Under the pieces are notes generated by a model, which saw nothing but the letters and a program-made list of their open reading frames with translations, was not told where the DNA came from and did no database searches. Positions 54,901 to 63,496 of a stretch of DNA of 64,000 bases are shown here, one piece after another. Position numbers and translations under genes: made by a program. Each line of letters starts with the position of its first letter. Position 1 is the first letter of the stretch. This DNA is from Porphyridium purpureum (taxonomy: Eukaryota; Rhodophyta; Bangiophyceae; Porphyridiales; Porphyridiaceae): contig VRMN01000001.1 in the NCBI GenBank assembly GCA_008690995.1, positions 1,116,001 to 1,180,000 on the forward strand. The letters run 5' to 3'.

Positions 54901-57900
54901 CTTCTTCAGAGTCTTGGCAGATGTGCTACTACCGAAACCTTTCCCTGAGCTGGAGTCACTCATGCATAAGGCAGCAACGTGTGGCCACACGACAGACGCT
55001 GTCTTTGATTTTGCATTCGCGCTCGCAGAAATGACCTTCTCCAGTTGCTCGAATGATGGTTCCGCATATCCGTTCAAGAAAAGGTACAGAACGCTATCCG
55101 GTTCGATTCGCTTTTCAATCACTTCACGCAAAATTTCCATTCCCTCTCCCTCTTGATGCTGATCCCTGCCATTGCTCTTGTTGTTCATATGATGAACTAA
55201 AAGCAAGGCCACATCGTACATAGACGCGTGCATAGCGATGCGCGCCGCGTCCAGGGTTCGACCACCGCACAGCGCAACCTCAAGCTGGTGCATTGCGGCC
55301 ACTGGATCGACGTTACTACTGCCACCACCTGCTGAAAGATGATAAGCATGCTTGCTCATGAGTCCAACAGAAGTCTTCCGAACGCCGCCGCTGCCACCGC
55401 TGTTGCCTATCAGAGCTTCAACCAATGAAGTCGACGACCGCCACCCAAAGCCCTCCGTATGGTTTGTGAAGACTTCCTGGCTTCGTCCTTTGATTTCAAG
55501 GCACAATAGCATCCACAAGAGCCGCGTATCAGAAGCAGAAGCGGGGGTCATTGCACAAAGACTAGCTACCACGTTCTCCGAGTACTGAAGCCAAGCCGAC
55601 AAAACACTCACACTCGCTTCCTGCGGCTTCTGTGAAAATAAAGCGCTCGGCGGCTCGCTAGGCAGCTTGTGCACGAGCCCTAGTCCTTGCCACAACGCCT
55701 CCACACCCGCGGGGCACATGGAACTGACCAAGTCACCAACACATGCGTGTACTTTTACGGCGCCTGCACCAAATTGATTGGGGGCGCTACGATTCAGGAC
55801 GTTCAGATTGACCTTCCGGTACGGCCGCATGATTACAGTGCGTGGACTGTTTGCGCTGAAAGCCAGCACAGCGTGCACATTTGGCGGTACACAGTGGTGC
55901 ATATCAATCGCGGATCTCGGAAATGGCACCGCTTTGACTGATTCGACGGAAACTTCAGCACTGTTCCGGCTGTTGGTACTCCTACCAAGTGAGCCGCTTG
56001 CGTTTGGTGGCGGCGAATACAAGGACGACGACATTTGAATTGGTGCCATTGGAACAGGTGAAAACGAAGGCCCTTGTGTGGTATCGGCTGCTGACTTTGC
56101 GGACGGCGGCGGCTGCAGCTGCATTGCATGAGCCGGAGACAAGGACGACGATAGTGACTCTTGGAGATGCATGGTGGATTTCAAAGTCACTAGCTCTTGT
56201 AGCGACTGCTCGCGAAACCCATAGGCATCACTATAGTCAATATCATCCAGCAGCGGCGTTTCCTGGACCGGTATGCCTTGAGAATTCCTCAATGCGTTGC
56301 TGGCAACCTCCGACAGTCTTGATAAAATTGGCGAGCGCGCCATGAAGCCTCCCATGTTCGGGCTTGAGGTGTCTTGGTGCGACAAGGGCGAGCGGTTCGC
56401 AAACATGTCAGTCTCGTCTGACAAAGCGCGGACAGAAGTTGAGCCCGAATGGTGCGCCATCACTTCTGTGTAGACTGGAAGAAGCGAGGGACCACCGGCA
56501 GGCCTACCTCCTGGAATGATGTCGTTTTTCTCGGGTGTCGCGACTGCGGGAGAACCTGCCATCGACAATGAGGGCATCCCGCCTCGTTCGGATGATGCGT
56601 GCTTTGACGACTGCTTTGAGACCGATGAGGCTGCTGCCGCATCCAGTGTTGACGCCGCCACTAACAACGCCGGAGGTCTCACGTAGACCGGCTGTGACGC
56701 TCCCGCATTGCCATTCGAACAAGACTCTAGATTCGGACCAGTTGCGCATGAAGCCGCACCATGAGGCACGGCATCCAGATTCGCAGCAACCGGCGGGGAC
56801 TTTTGAGCGGGAATCACTTCCCCTTGGACTTCTTGTGATGGCGGAGCCGTAGCCGCAGTGATGGGCAAACCATGTGCCCATTCTTGCAACTCCTGCGGCC
56901 CGTCCGCTTCCAAGTCCCCACCCAGCGCCATCACTTCTCCGTCGATCGCATCGTCTTCCTTTTCCAACGATCCCGACGCGTGGAAGAAGGCCATGTCCTC
57001 ATCGTCCAAGTTAGCACTGTCGCAGCCCTGCGTGTCGCCATCAAACCACAGAGACTTGGGCTCGAGGTTCGCCTCCCGGTCAGAGGCGCTTCTGTTATCA
57101 TTGAGCTCAAGGTCAGAAGCCATTTCGTCACAATGTCCATAAACATCCTCAATTTCAAGCGCAAGCGCGGACGCCGTTGACTCTTCTGCTGTGCAAATAG
57201 GATCCACGTCGATATCATGGACATCAGCCATTCCCGGTCCTGGTAGCTCGGTAGGGATCGCATCTCCTTTTGGCAAGTGTAGCGATGGCTCAAAGACAGA
57301 ACTTTCCATAGCTGTGGTGGATGCTAAAGGGTCTTCCAAAGCTGCCTGTGCTGTCTCACTTTCTGTCTGATGGAGAGAAGCAAATGATGGTGCCACAGCC
57401 ATCGCGATGGTCGTTTCTGCATCACCCTCTGCCTCGCTCCCAAACGCTTCAACAATCTCGAAGGGAATGTGCTCATTTTCTGTCGCTTCAAGCGCCCTCT
57501 CTGGAAGACCACACGTTCCTATCCCAGGTTGACCTCGAGTGTTTGTCTGCAAAGTCTCGGCTTGGTCACCATCGGTGGCAGGGAACGCAATTTTCGCTGA
57601 GTCTGAGAATGCAGTGACGGGGTCGCTTTCGTGCTCTGCAGAAAAAATTCCGCCACCATCGACGCTTCCGAAGTCCAGCTCGGCGTCTGAGTTGTCGTTA
57701 AAGGAAATCACGTTGCTTTCGCTGGAATCCGGTTCTGTACCCCGAACCGCGCTCATGGGGCCCGCAGAAGCGAGTGAAGCAACAGCTTCTTTCACATATT
57801 CATGTGCACTGTCACACTGAAATTCTGCGCTGCCTGGTTTCTCCGCGGAAGACGCCGCCAGCAACGGTTCATCCTTGCCCGAGCTTGAGTCGGACTTTGA

Positions 57901-59562
57901 TTCTTCAGTCACCTTCGTACCCTCGACATGGTCGATATCCTCAGCCACATGTTTATCTCTTTGTTTCGCTGCTTTTGAAACCTCCAGGACAGTAGCAGAC
58001 GATACTGAGCCGACTGGGTTAAGACCATGACAGAGTGCTGTGGATTCCACTTCCAAATCAGCCGATTGATACACTGATGCATGTGTACTTACCAGCCGGT
58101 CAGAGCGTTCCGAAGAGACTTCTCTTGAGGTTCTTGAAGTGTCCGGTGCGAAACCTTCCATTGATTCAAGGTCACCGTCAAGTGCTTCTATCACGTCAAC
58201 AGACAGATGCTTGTCCTGCACTGATGAGTCTACCGATTCCGTGACGTCCTTACCGGGCAGGTCGCTGGATTCCTGGGCAGACGTAATTTCTTGCTCAAAA
58301 AACGCCAAGACGGGGGCCTCCGCAATATGTACTTCACGCACCGCGGATGCACCATCCGCGACTTGCTTCTCGTCAAGCCCTTCGTCTACAACAGGCTCAA
58401 TTTCCAGTCTAGTGCTTGTACTTTCTCCGTCCCGTTCTGTCATACGAAAGTCGTCATTGTTTTCCGACGGCGGCACATTTGCTCCATCCACAAACGGTGG
58501 AGTCGAACACGCAAATGGTATCTCAACCGGCTCGACTTCCATACCAAAACTTTCCAGTACGTCACCGACGACTTGTGCGCCTTCTGCCTGTTCAGAAGAC
58601 AAAGGTTTTGTTCGTGACCCACCGTCTACTTGGTCGATGGTGCCATGTTCGCGCGTCCACTCATCCACCCCCTGAGATCCGAGCACAGCTATTGCGGCCT
58701 CCTCAGACAAAACCGGATCCGCAGTTTCGCAAATACCAGACTGAATGCCAGGAGACGCACGCGCAGCCGAGAAAGGGGATACAGCGTTCGTCCTTGGCAT
58801 TATCTGATCGGGGTCCACGACAAGCTCGGTGGTGTCGCGCGGCGCGTCCAAAAAGGTAAACGGCTGTTCAGATGGCAATGTCAAATGATTTTCAACACGT
58901 TTCTCCGGAGTAGGCTGATCATGAACGACATCTGAGGTAGGAATGCCCTGCGGTCCTACTCCAACTTCCAGAAATTCGAGCTCCGATGCGAGCGATCGCA
59001 CAGTATCCCGCACGGACTCGTTTCTGGAGCTCGCAATCACGTTCCCGCTTCCTTGCCGCGACTCTCCTGTATCAGTCGTTCCCGAGTGTCCGCGATCCTG
59101 TGCATAAGGAACCTGTTCCGTGAACGCAAAGTCGGCGTCTAATTGAGCAAACTGCGTGCTCTCGCGCGCTGACGACTGTTCGGCAGCCGCATTCAGACCA
59201 CTATCGTGTGTTTTTTGTGTGCCGCTTTGCGACGGTGTAAACGGCGTCTGCGTCCGCGGAGAGCTGGGCGCCGTGTCGCGGGGCGTCGCCGGCACGGTCG
59301 ACTGTGTGACCGAGTACATTGACGCGGTATCGCTGCCCCGCGCAGAGCGCGCCGCCGCGTCGCCCCCGCCAGCCCCGCGGACTTGCGTGGTGCACGACGC
59401 ATGGTTGCACCTGTTCAATCTCGTGTTTCCCCAGAATATTGTACGGCCTGCTTGCTCGTTCGAGCCGGGCAACACTTCTCGCCTCGGTCTCCAGTTCAAC
59501 ATCCGTGACGGAGCAGCTGTACAAAGAAGTACACTACAGTACCTTTGGCGGTACACCTGCAT
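52000..59562 (-). CDS. SEC16: SEC16, ER exit-site scaffold
   Basis: An uninterrupted frame of 2520 residues, the size of animal and yeast Sec16. The first ~1200 residues are acidic, Ser/Thr-rich and probably disordered. The central conserved domain (about 1220-1670) begins VHAVLAFSANSPRTVIMRPY and has the helical LLWMLLCLEIKG and LEVALCGGRTLDAARIAMHA stretches of the ACE1-type fold that binds Sec13. Near 2280 lies the C-terminal signature KRAHMGVRNDFYWNDKLQRYVV, matching the conserved Sec16 tail element, and an Arg-Gly-rich stretch follows near 2440. Sec16 organises COPII budding sites on the ER. The ATG at 59562 is within a cluster of GTACAG elements, so the true start may be the ATG at 59502 or 59319. 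Confidence 0.85.
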   Translation of the reverse strand: MQVYRQRYCSVLLCTAAPSRMLNWRPRREVLPGSNEQAGRTIFWGNTRLNRCNHASCTTQVRGAGGGDAAARSARGSDTASMYSVTQSTVPATPRDTAPSSPRTQTPFTPSQSGTQKTHDSGLNAAAEQSSARESTQFAQLDADFAFTEQVPYAQDRGHSGTTDTGESRQGSGNVIASSRNESVRDTVRSLASELEFLEVGVGPQGIPTSDVVHDQPTPEKRVENHLTLPSEQPFTFLDAPRDTTELVVDPDQIMPRTNAVSPFSAARASPGIQSGICETADPVLSEEAAIAVLGSQGVDEWTREHGTIDQVDGGSRTKPLSSEQAEGAQVVGDVLESFGMEVEPVEIPFACSTPPFVDGANVPPSENNDDFRMTERDGESTSTRLEIEPVVDEGLDEKQVADGASAVREVHIAEAPVLAFFEQEITSAQESSDLPGKDVTESVDSSVQDKHLSVDVIEALDGDLESMEGFAPDTSRTSREVSSERSDRLVSTHASVYQSADLEVESTALCHGLNPVGSVSSATVLEVSKAAKQRDKHVAEDIDHVEGTKVTEESKSDSSSGKDEPLLAASSAEKPGSAEFQCDSAHEYVKEAVASLASAGPMSAVRGTEPDSSESNVISFNDNSDAELDFGSVDGGGIFSAEHESDPVTAFSDSAKIAFPATDGDQAETLQTNTRGQPGIGTCGLPERALEATENEHIPFEIVEAFGSEAEGDAETTIAMAVAPSFASLHQTESETAQAALEDPLASTTAMESSVFEPSLHLPKGDAIPTELPGPGMADVHDIDVDPICTAEESTASALALEIEDVYGHCDEMASDLELNDNRSASDREANLEPKSLWFDGDTQGCDSANLDDEDMAFFHASGSLEKEDDAIDGEVMALGGDLEADGPQELQEWAHGLPITAATAPPSQEVQGEVIPAQKSPPVAANLDAVPHGAASCATGPNLESCSNGNAGASQPVYVRPPALLVAASTLDAAAASSVSKQSSKHASSERGGMPSLSMAGSPAVATPEKNDIIPGGRPAGGPSLLPVYTEVMAHHSGSTSVRALSDETDMFANRSPLSHQDTSSPNMGGFMARSPILSRLSEVASNALRNSQGIPVQETPLLDDIDYSDAYGFREQSLQELVTLKSTMHLQESLSSSLSPAHAMQLQPPPSAKSAADTTQGPSFSPVPMAPIQMSSSLYSPPPNASGSLGRSTNSRNSAEVSVESVKAVPFPRSAIDMHHCVPPNVHAVLAFSANSPRTVIMRPYRKVNLNVLNRSAPNQFGAGAVKVHACVGDLVSSMCPAGVEALWQGLGLVHKLPSEPPSALFSQKPQEASVSVLSAWLQYSENVVASLCAMTPASASDTRLLWMLLCLEIKGRSQEVFTNHTEGFGWRSSTSLVEALIGNSGGSGGVRKTSVGLMSKHAYHLSAGGGSSNVDPVAAMHQLEVALCGGRTLDAARIAMHASMYDVALLLVHHMNNKSNGRDQHQEGEGMEILREVIEKRIEPDSVLYLFLNGYAEPSFEQLEKVISASANAKSKTASVVWPHVAALCMSDSSSGKGFGSSTSAKTLKKLALVLLRHGSPTGFVVCALLQRVCEGSSQAHSTTMNRWHENASHDGELLLLLRDFDNGNSGDRRGASVLSSADRVGILVACYLLRHRALCTTHEMYVVVLFALPDVIELAHGLYEFANRPDAAISWLSWVVSTLETAITTEDFLRLSDDVRESNSQQRQQSSFKESLERIVALLGVIQGRDSALASRARQLLESEETQEQTRERFAHSQRETGIKSQGEIVVPPQLVVSEPNRSTAGPEESEQHVPEVQILPLGKTNAEDEYANATTAAAALVIRSSSSKKSLPSPPAVVPVLASPPPTIAMPPVTVGASETDGFVSERTRSSGSGGSAGARTENWHLHRGPAADEAELEDLLRDDEDEEDDEATVTGTDPLSLYANGKKGPLVSFQPRIRLGLNTVDSNAAEDFAHQVRSLSVEDLKNQAVRQEITAAGDVVLPSTGLALADVEDRTLGEQAFVPVIDEDQHGSMDQDMRSSDSPRSPRTLVPSFSEEPTPVPLFVPAQLPSRKATQPQARNRFSRKSGLSASTAYAPYLQQNSVDTNNNFSSLVVKPPGLGLGFDGRAALDDESITGPPLEDADLSGTGQSLEVPSQLDSRTVPSLHQETKQSEQDTRENMDDSVDDRRRRRWTFGLAADPASQPPGSDDTTEIADVATPSDAVQAPSAPKRDGEAGLQLRAQPAASSKLQKERDVTDASRKARRASAFAGFGEKIRSLVGAPKRAHMGVRNDFYWNDKLQRYVVRGEEEQVEAESVIPPPPMAGAAITDRTRKASTPSAFADMLAEPRLGNPVGAGSSHSRTASVLMDESDRVSDAMLDKPAGSHLPEQAHPHRESSPSGVDSAPAAVAQFPGEPLARRVGAGRGGAARGRGQGGRGGARGGNVSARTRYVDTFNASQSNLSGDTATSAGAGGPSPGQAPVLPLVPTPTVIPPPAGFTMFIPKPPPVTSVVNGDSGDGGGHEQERESGPTSPR

Positions 59563-59599
59563 AATTGAAACGGTACAGTGAATCGGCTCAGAGGTACAG
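59517..59599. promoter_or_regulatory. Cluster of GTACAG elements at the SEC16 5' end
   Basis: Elements at 59517 (minus strand) and at 59573 and 59594 (plus strand), with further GTAC-containing words between (59530, 59540, 59552), make a dense GTAC-rich patch straddling the SEC16 start. Confidence 0.45.
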
Positions 59600-59994
59600 C
59601 GTTAACGAGACGAGCGGCGCCGCTTCGGCACACGAGCGCTCTTGTGCCGTGACACAATGCACGACCTTCGCAGTTTCTCAGCACGCGTCGAGCAAATTCG
59701 AGTCCGACATCCCGTGATGAGCAGTATATTGAAGTCGGTGAACAACCCGGCGCATTCAAGTCGAGGAACAGCCAGGGAATTCGCTCAAGATCTTGCCGTC
59801 GCGCCGTTCGCCCGGCCACGCTATTTCAAATGCTGCGAGAATCAGCCGGGAGAACACAGCAGGAAAGCCTGCATATTTATTGGTGCAAGGATTGAGCAAT
59901 GCGCCACCGACTAGGTCCTTGTCCGATTGAGCACGTGGCGTGATCAGGAAGTGTGAAAAGCGCTTGACGAAAAACGAGTTCCTAGCAAGCGCAT
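59563..59994. other. Spacer between SEC16 5' end and uS7 3' end
   Basis: 432 bases between two minus-strand genes. Apart from the GTACAG elements no gene is seen; short open frames lack any domain. Confidence 0.5.
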
Positions 59995-60579
59995 TTACCT
60001 ACATCCCTTGGCTACTCGCTCGATCTCATCTTTCTTCTTGATAGCGTATGAGTTCGACGAGCCTTTTGCCGCATTGATCAGCTCATCCGCAAGGCACTCG
60101 GCAATGGTCTTGATCGAACGGAACGCTGCCTCGCGCGCGCCCGTCGTCAGCAAAGCGACGGCGACGTTCACACGTCGAAGGGGCGAAACATCCACTGCCT
60201 GCCTGCGCACCGTTCCTGCGCTTCCGATGCGTGTCGAGTCTTCTCTCGGTCCAGAGTTGACGACGGCCTGGACAAGCACCTGCACGGGGTTCTCATCGGT
60301 TAGCAGGTGAATGATTTCAAACGTGTGCTTCACGATGCGAGTGGCCATCACCTTCTTTCCGTTATTCCTGCCATGCATCATCATGGCACACACCAGGCGC
60401 TCCACTATGGGGCATCCCGCCTTGTGGAATCGCTTCTTGTTATACCGGCCTGCCGTGTGCGGCAGGTACACCGCCTTGTTCTGCTTGACCGCGATGTAGT
60501 CCGCGAGCGCAATGTCGCTCACGTCCACATCCTCGAACGACCACTTGTTGAACAGCTTCACTTCCGTAGCCGCCGCCAT
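59995..60579 (-). CDS. RPS5: 40S ribosomal protein uS7 (RPS5)
   Basis: 194 residues from ATG 60579, the eukaryotic/archaeal uS7 length. Characteristic stretches: [99 protein letters not shown], and the near-invariant end [19 protein letters not shown]. It binds the 3' major domain of 18S rRNA at the mRNA exit channel. The frame runs 12 codons further upstream, but this ATG fits the family start. No GTACAG element was found upstream, unlike many neighbours; ribosomal protein genes may use another promoter type. Confidence 0.97.
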   Translation of the reverse strand: MAAATEVKLFNKWSFEDVDVSDIALADYIAVKQNKAVYLPHTAGRYNKKRFHKAGCPIVERLVCAMMMHGRNNGKKVMATRIVKHTFEIIHLLTDENPVQVLVQAVVNSGPREDSTRIGSAGTVRRQAVDVSPLRRVNVAVALLTTGAREAAFRSIKTIAECLADELINAAKGSSNSYAIKKKDEIERVAKGCR

Positions 60580-60763
60580 CTTTCTCGTGATACACGCCGC
60601 CGTCTCCTGCGTCACCGCCCTTCCCCACCTACGCTGTGTGAATCGCTTCTTTCCTTCCCTTCACGCGCTACTTTACCTTCTCCAACTTGGTATTGCAAAA
60701 AATGCTCATCTTCATATCAAGACGGAGTGGCAGTCCCGCCGGCGATCCTACGTCTTCGCGCTC

Positions 60764-60802
60764 AAAACCCTCAATCTAACCGCACGAAAACCCTTAATCT
60801 AA
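60764..60802. promoter_or_regulatory. Duplicated AAACCCT (telo-box-like) repeats
   Basis: Two 17-base copies of aaaaccct(c/t)aatctaac occur about 22 bases apart. AAACCCTA-type telo boxes are known plant promoter elements of ribosomal protein and translation genes, and the uS7 gene starts about 185 bases away. Confidence 0.4.
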
Positions 60803-60825
60803 CCAACATCACTTTTCAAGAGAAG

Positions 60826-60832
60826 GTACAGT
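60826..60832 (+). promoter_or_regulatory. GGTACAGT before the NudC gene
   Basis: AAGGTACAGTTG at 60823-60834 lies 155 bases before the ATG at 60981, in the gene's orientation. Confidence 0.4.
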
Positions 60833-60980
60833 TGTGGGTTGAGTGGGCGCGAGTTGGGGAAGAGCGTCAGCTTCAGGACTCACGTTAAGTGTGCCTGCAC
60901 CGCCCTTCGACTGCGTGGATCTGACAGGCCGGCAAGTCATCGACGACGCGCGCACGTCAGCGGGGTTGGATATCGCAGTC

Positions 60981-61427
60981 ATGGCGCCGCGCGCGGGGAA
61001 TGGGGGACGCACAGAGCGGTACGTCTGGACACAAACACTTCAGGAAGTTAGTGTGGTGTTTGATAAGCTGCCGGCGGCGCTAAGCAAGCGGGATGTGGAG
61101 TGCCACATCACGAGGCAGAGCATCTCGCTCAAAGTGAAAGGCGAGGTTCTATCGCATGGTGAGTTGTATGCGCTTGTGCATCCAGGTGAGTGCTTCTGGC
61201 AGCTTGACAGCCACGAGCGTACCATTACAATCAACTTGGAGAAGGTTGCGCATGATGAGTGGTGGAAATGTGTCGTCAAGGGTGACCCAGAGATCGATAC
61301 GGGGCTTGTTGAACCCGAAAATGCACGCCTGCAGGACCTGGACGACGAGACGCGTACCGTTGTGGAGAAAATGATGGTAGAACAGCGACAGCAACAAATG
61401 ACCCGCGCATTCCCTAGCCGCCCGTGA
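60981..61427 (+). CDS. NUDC: NudC-family CS-domain protein
   Basis: About 148 residues. The CS (p23-like) domain opens with RYVWTQTLQEVSVVFDKLP and includes VKGEVLSHGELYALVHPGECFWQLD and TITINLEKVAHDEWWKCVVKGDPEIDTG. The C-terminal DLDDETRTVVEKMMVEQRQQQM is the diagnostic NudC/BOBBER tail. NudC proteins are Hsp90-linked chaperones needed for dynein regulation in animals and fungi and for development and heat tolerance in plants. The long coiled N terminus of animal NudC is absent, as in shorter algal and plant forms. The open frame begins upstream without ATG; 60981 is the first ATG. Confidence 0.93.
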   Translation: MAPRAGNGGRTERYVWTQTLQEVSVVFDKLPAALSKRDVECHITRQSISLKVKGEVLSHGELYALVHPGECFWQLDSHERTITINLEKVAHDEWWKCVVKGDPEIDTGLVEPENARLQDLDDETRTVVEKMMVEQRQQQMTRAFPSRP

Positions 61428-61699
61428 ACATGCGCCTGAACCAGGCCGAATGATGTGCCGGCTTGAGCCAATCTTGACTCTTCTGGCCCCTGGATGATGG
61501 AAACTATTCATCTCCTTCAAAATCAAAGTCTTGGTAGGCAGTGCCTTGTGTGATGTGGACATTTATACAATTGAGGTTGGGGAACCAGATACAACCAACT
61601 TGGTGAAGTGACACCGTCGCTACGAACCGGCCAAGGCCTACACAGGGGCCTCTACACAGTTGGACACGAGAACATCGGCTAAGCCACGCAGCAAGTGAG

Positions 61700-63496
61700 T
61701 TACTCGGCGTCCCCCCGGCCGGGTGTGAACAGCTCAGACGCTTTCGGTCCCGAGTAGTGTCGTTGACACATCTCTTCCCAACCGCCGTACCGAAAGAGCT
61801 TGTCCAAATGCAGCGACTCATACGCTTTGCGTGAACTTGGCAGCAGCCGCCGGATAGGATCTGTTACCTTCCCAATGTCCTGCTCGTACTTGTTCAAATC
61901 AAAATGCTCCATGTAGTAGAAATACACGACCGCCAGCACCTTCCTCTGGTTGAACAAGCGCTTCTCTGTCTGTCGCTCCGACTCAGAAAAGTACATGAGC
62001 GGTTTTTCCAATCCGCGAGCCGGGTCTCCCACGACCCAATGTGTGAGCACGAGATCCAAACTACTCTTCCCAGAAAAAAGGGGCACGCGGAGCTTGTCGT
62101 CCTTCTCCACGGCAGGCTCCCTCTCTTTCTTGCTAAAGTGACTTGCGAACAGGGAGGACACTGACTTGCCTGGTTGGGACAAGGACGTTGCCTGCCCTAC
62201 CATAGGCTCAGCGCGATCCTGGTCCATCATCGCAACAGACGCCGACGCCATGGCGCCTTCAGCGACCCACTTTTCATTTGAAGCGTCTCCAGGTCCTCCA
62301 GGCCACATCGCTGCGGGCTCAGGCTCGCGACGAAAGGACATGGAATTAATGAGTTTCCTCGAAATGCTCGGGATCACATAATCTACGCCTTGATCATATT
62401 CCATACGATCGATGTTCCCGCCTGCATGTACAGAGCCCGACTCGCACAACGTGCCAGACACATCTTCCCATGAAACATCCTTCTCGTCCTGTTGCTGCTC
62501 TTGCATCTGTGGCGGTAGCTCGCGCGCCGAATCGTCAGTTGCGCGATTTCGAAACACAAAACTGCCGAAACGCACTTTCGATGGCGTTTTCTGCGCCAGT
62601 GAAGGTTGTCTCTCCATGGCTAATGCCTCAGCATGATGAGGAGATTCAAAACCTTGGTTCCCATACCCCAATCGCATTGGGTCCATCGCCAGCGTGGGCG
62701 ATTGCGGATGTTGCAAAGCAGGTGTAGGCGCCACCTCTTGAGCTTGAGCGTAAGCATTTGCCCGTGCCGATTCGGTGGGCAGAATAGGACGCAGCACCCG
62801 GCTGGGATTAAACCGGGTCGTCGCTGCAGACTTCTGGGTCACCGAATGCGGCATCAACAAGGTTCGATCAAGAGTCGGCGGCAAATCCATCTGCTGGCGG
62901 CGGCCACTTTCATCAACAGTATAGCTATCCTCGCGTTTCTGCTTGTCACCCAAATCAAGCAGTGCTTGAGCGGGCGCCAGATCCGGATTATTCCTCATCG
63001 CGTACGAGAAGCTGCGCGCGCGCGCATAATCAAGACCGTCCACGTCGGTTCCAGGGGTCATCGAGCCCATGCCATACGAGAACACTGGCGTCCGAAATCC
63101 CGGCGACGGGTACTGGTTGTGATTCCAGTTCGCATCCCTCTGGCCAGGTGTCTGCGCGGTTTGCGAGTGCGAGCCGGGAGTCATGATTCCTGTGGACAGA
63201 TGCGACGCGGCGCGCGGCGTGAAGGTGAATGTCCGGAGGAACGGTTCTGGTTCCATGAACGCCAACGACGCTTGACTATTCGGGGGCGACGGATGCAGAG
63301 GCATTCCGGCCTGGTGCGCCTCATCCAAATTGGCCATGTCAAGCGCCGCAAACTTATCTTCCATGTCCATTGCGCTGTCCGCTAGCAGGCCGTCCATCTC
63401 GACCAAGTCGTCGTCCATGCTGCTCTGCGAAGTGCCGTGCGGCGGCGTCACGTTTGACAGCTCCCGCACGCGCGGAAGTAACGGGTATAGTTTCAT
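61700..63496 (-). CDS. Unrecognised TP-rich protein
   Basis: About 598 residues with no known domain. The N-terminal ~400 residues are low in order, with many Thr-Pro and Ser-Pro sites (TFTPRAA, GIMTPGSHS, AQTPGQRD, GSMTPGTD), typical of proline-directed kinase targets. The C-terminal ~130 residues look folded: LDLVLTHWVVGDPARGLEKPLMYFSE, KRLFNQRKVLAVVYFYYMEHFDLNKYEQDIGKV and LDKLFRYGGWEEMCQRHYSG. The very end is LFTPGRGDAE, another TPG. A cell-cycle-phosphorylated scaffold is a guess. The ATG at 63496 is the first in frame. Confidence 0.6.
   Translation of the reverse strand: MKLYPLLPRVRELSNVTPPHGTSQSSMDDDLVEMDGLLADSAMDMEDKFAALDMANLDEAHQAGMPLHPSPPNSQASLAFMEPEPFLRTFTFTPRAASHLSTGIMTPGSHSQTAQTPGQRDANWNHNQYPSPGFRTPVFSYGMGSMTPGTDVDGLDYARARSFSYAMRNNPDLAPAQALLDLGDKQKREDSYTVDESGRRQQMDLPPTLDRTLLMPHSVTQKSAATTRFNPSRVLRPILPTESARANAYAQAQEVAPTPALQHPQSPTLAMDPMRLGYGNQGFESPHHAEALAMERQPSLAQKTPSKVRFGSFVFRNRATDDSARELPPQMQEQQQDEKDVSWEDVSGTLCESGSVHAGGNIDRMEYDQGVDYVIPSISRKLINSMSFRREPEPAAMWPGGPGDASNEKWVAEGAMASASVAMMDQDRAEPMVGQATSLSQPGKSVSSLFASHFSKKEREPAVEKDDKLRVPLFSGKSSLDLVLTHWVVGDPARGLEKPLMYFSESERQTEKRLFNQRKVLAVVYFYYMEHFDLNKYEQDIGKVTDPIRRLLPSSRKAYESLHLDKLFRYGGWEEMCQRHYSGPKASELFTPGRGDAE

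Larger units (their letters stand above)
60580..60980. other. Divergent promoter between uS7 and NudC genes
   Basis: 401 bases. A GGTACAGT lies at 60825 facing the NudC gene, with two near copies of an AAACCCT-like word (aaaaccctcaatctaac, aaaacccttaatctaac) at about 60765-60802. The AAACCCT word resembles the plant telo-box common before ribosomal protein genes. Confidence 0.5.
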
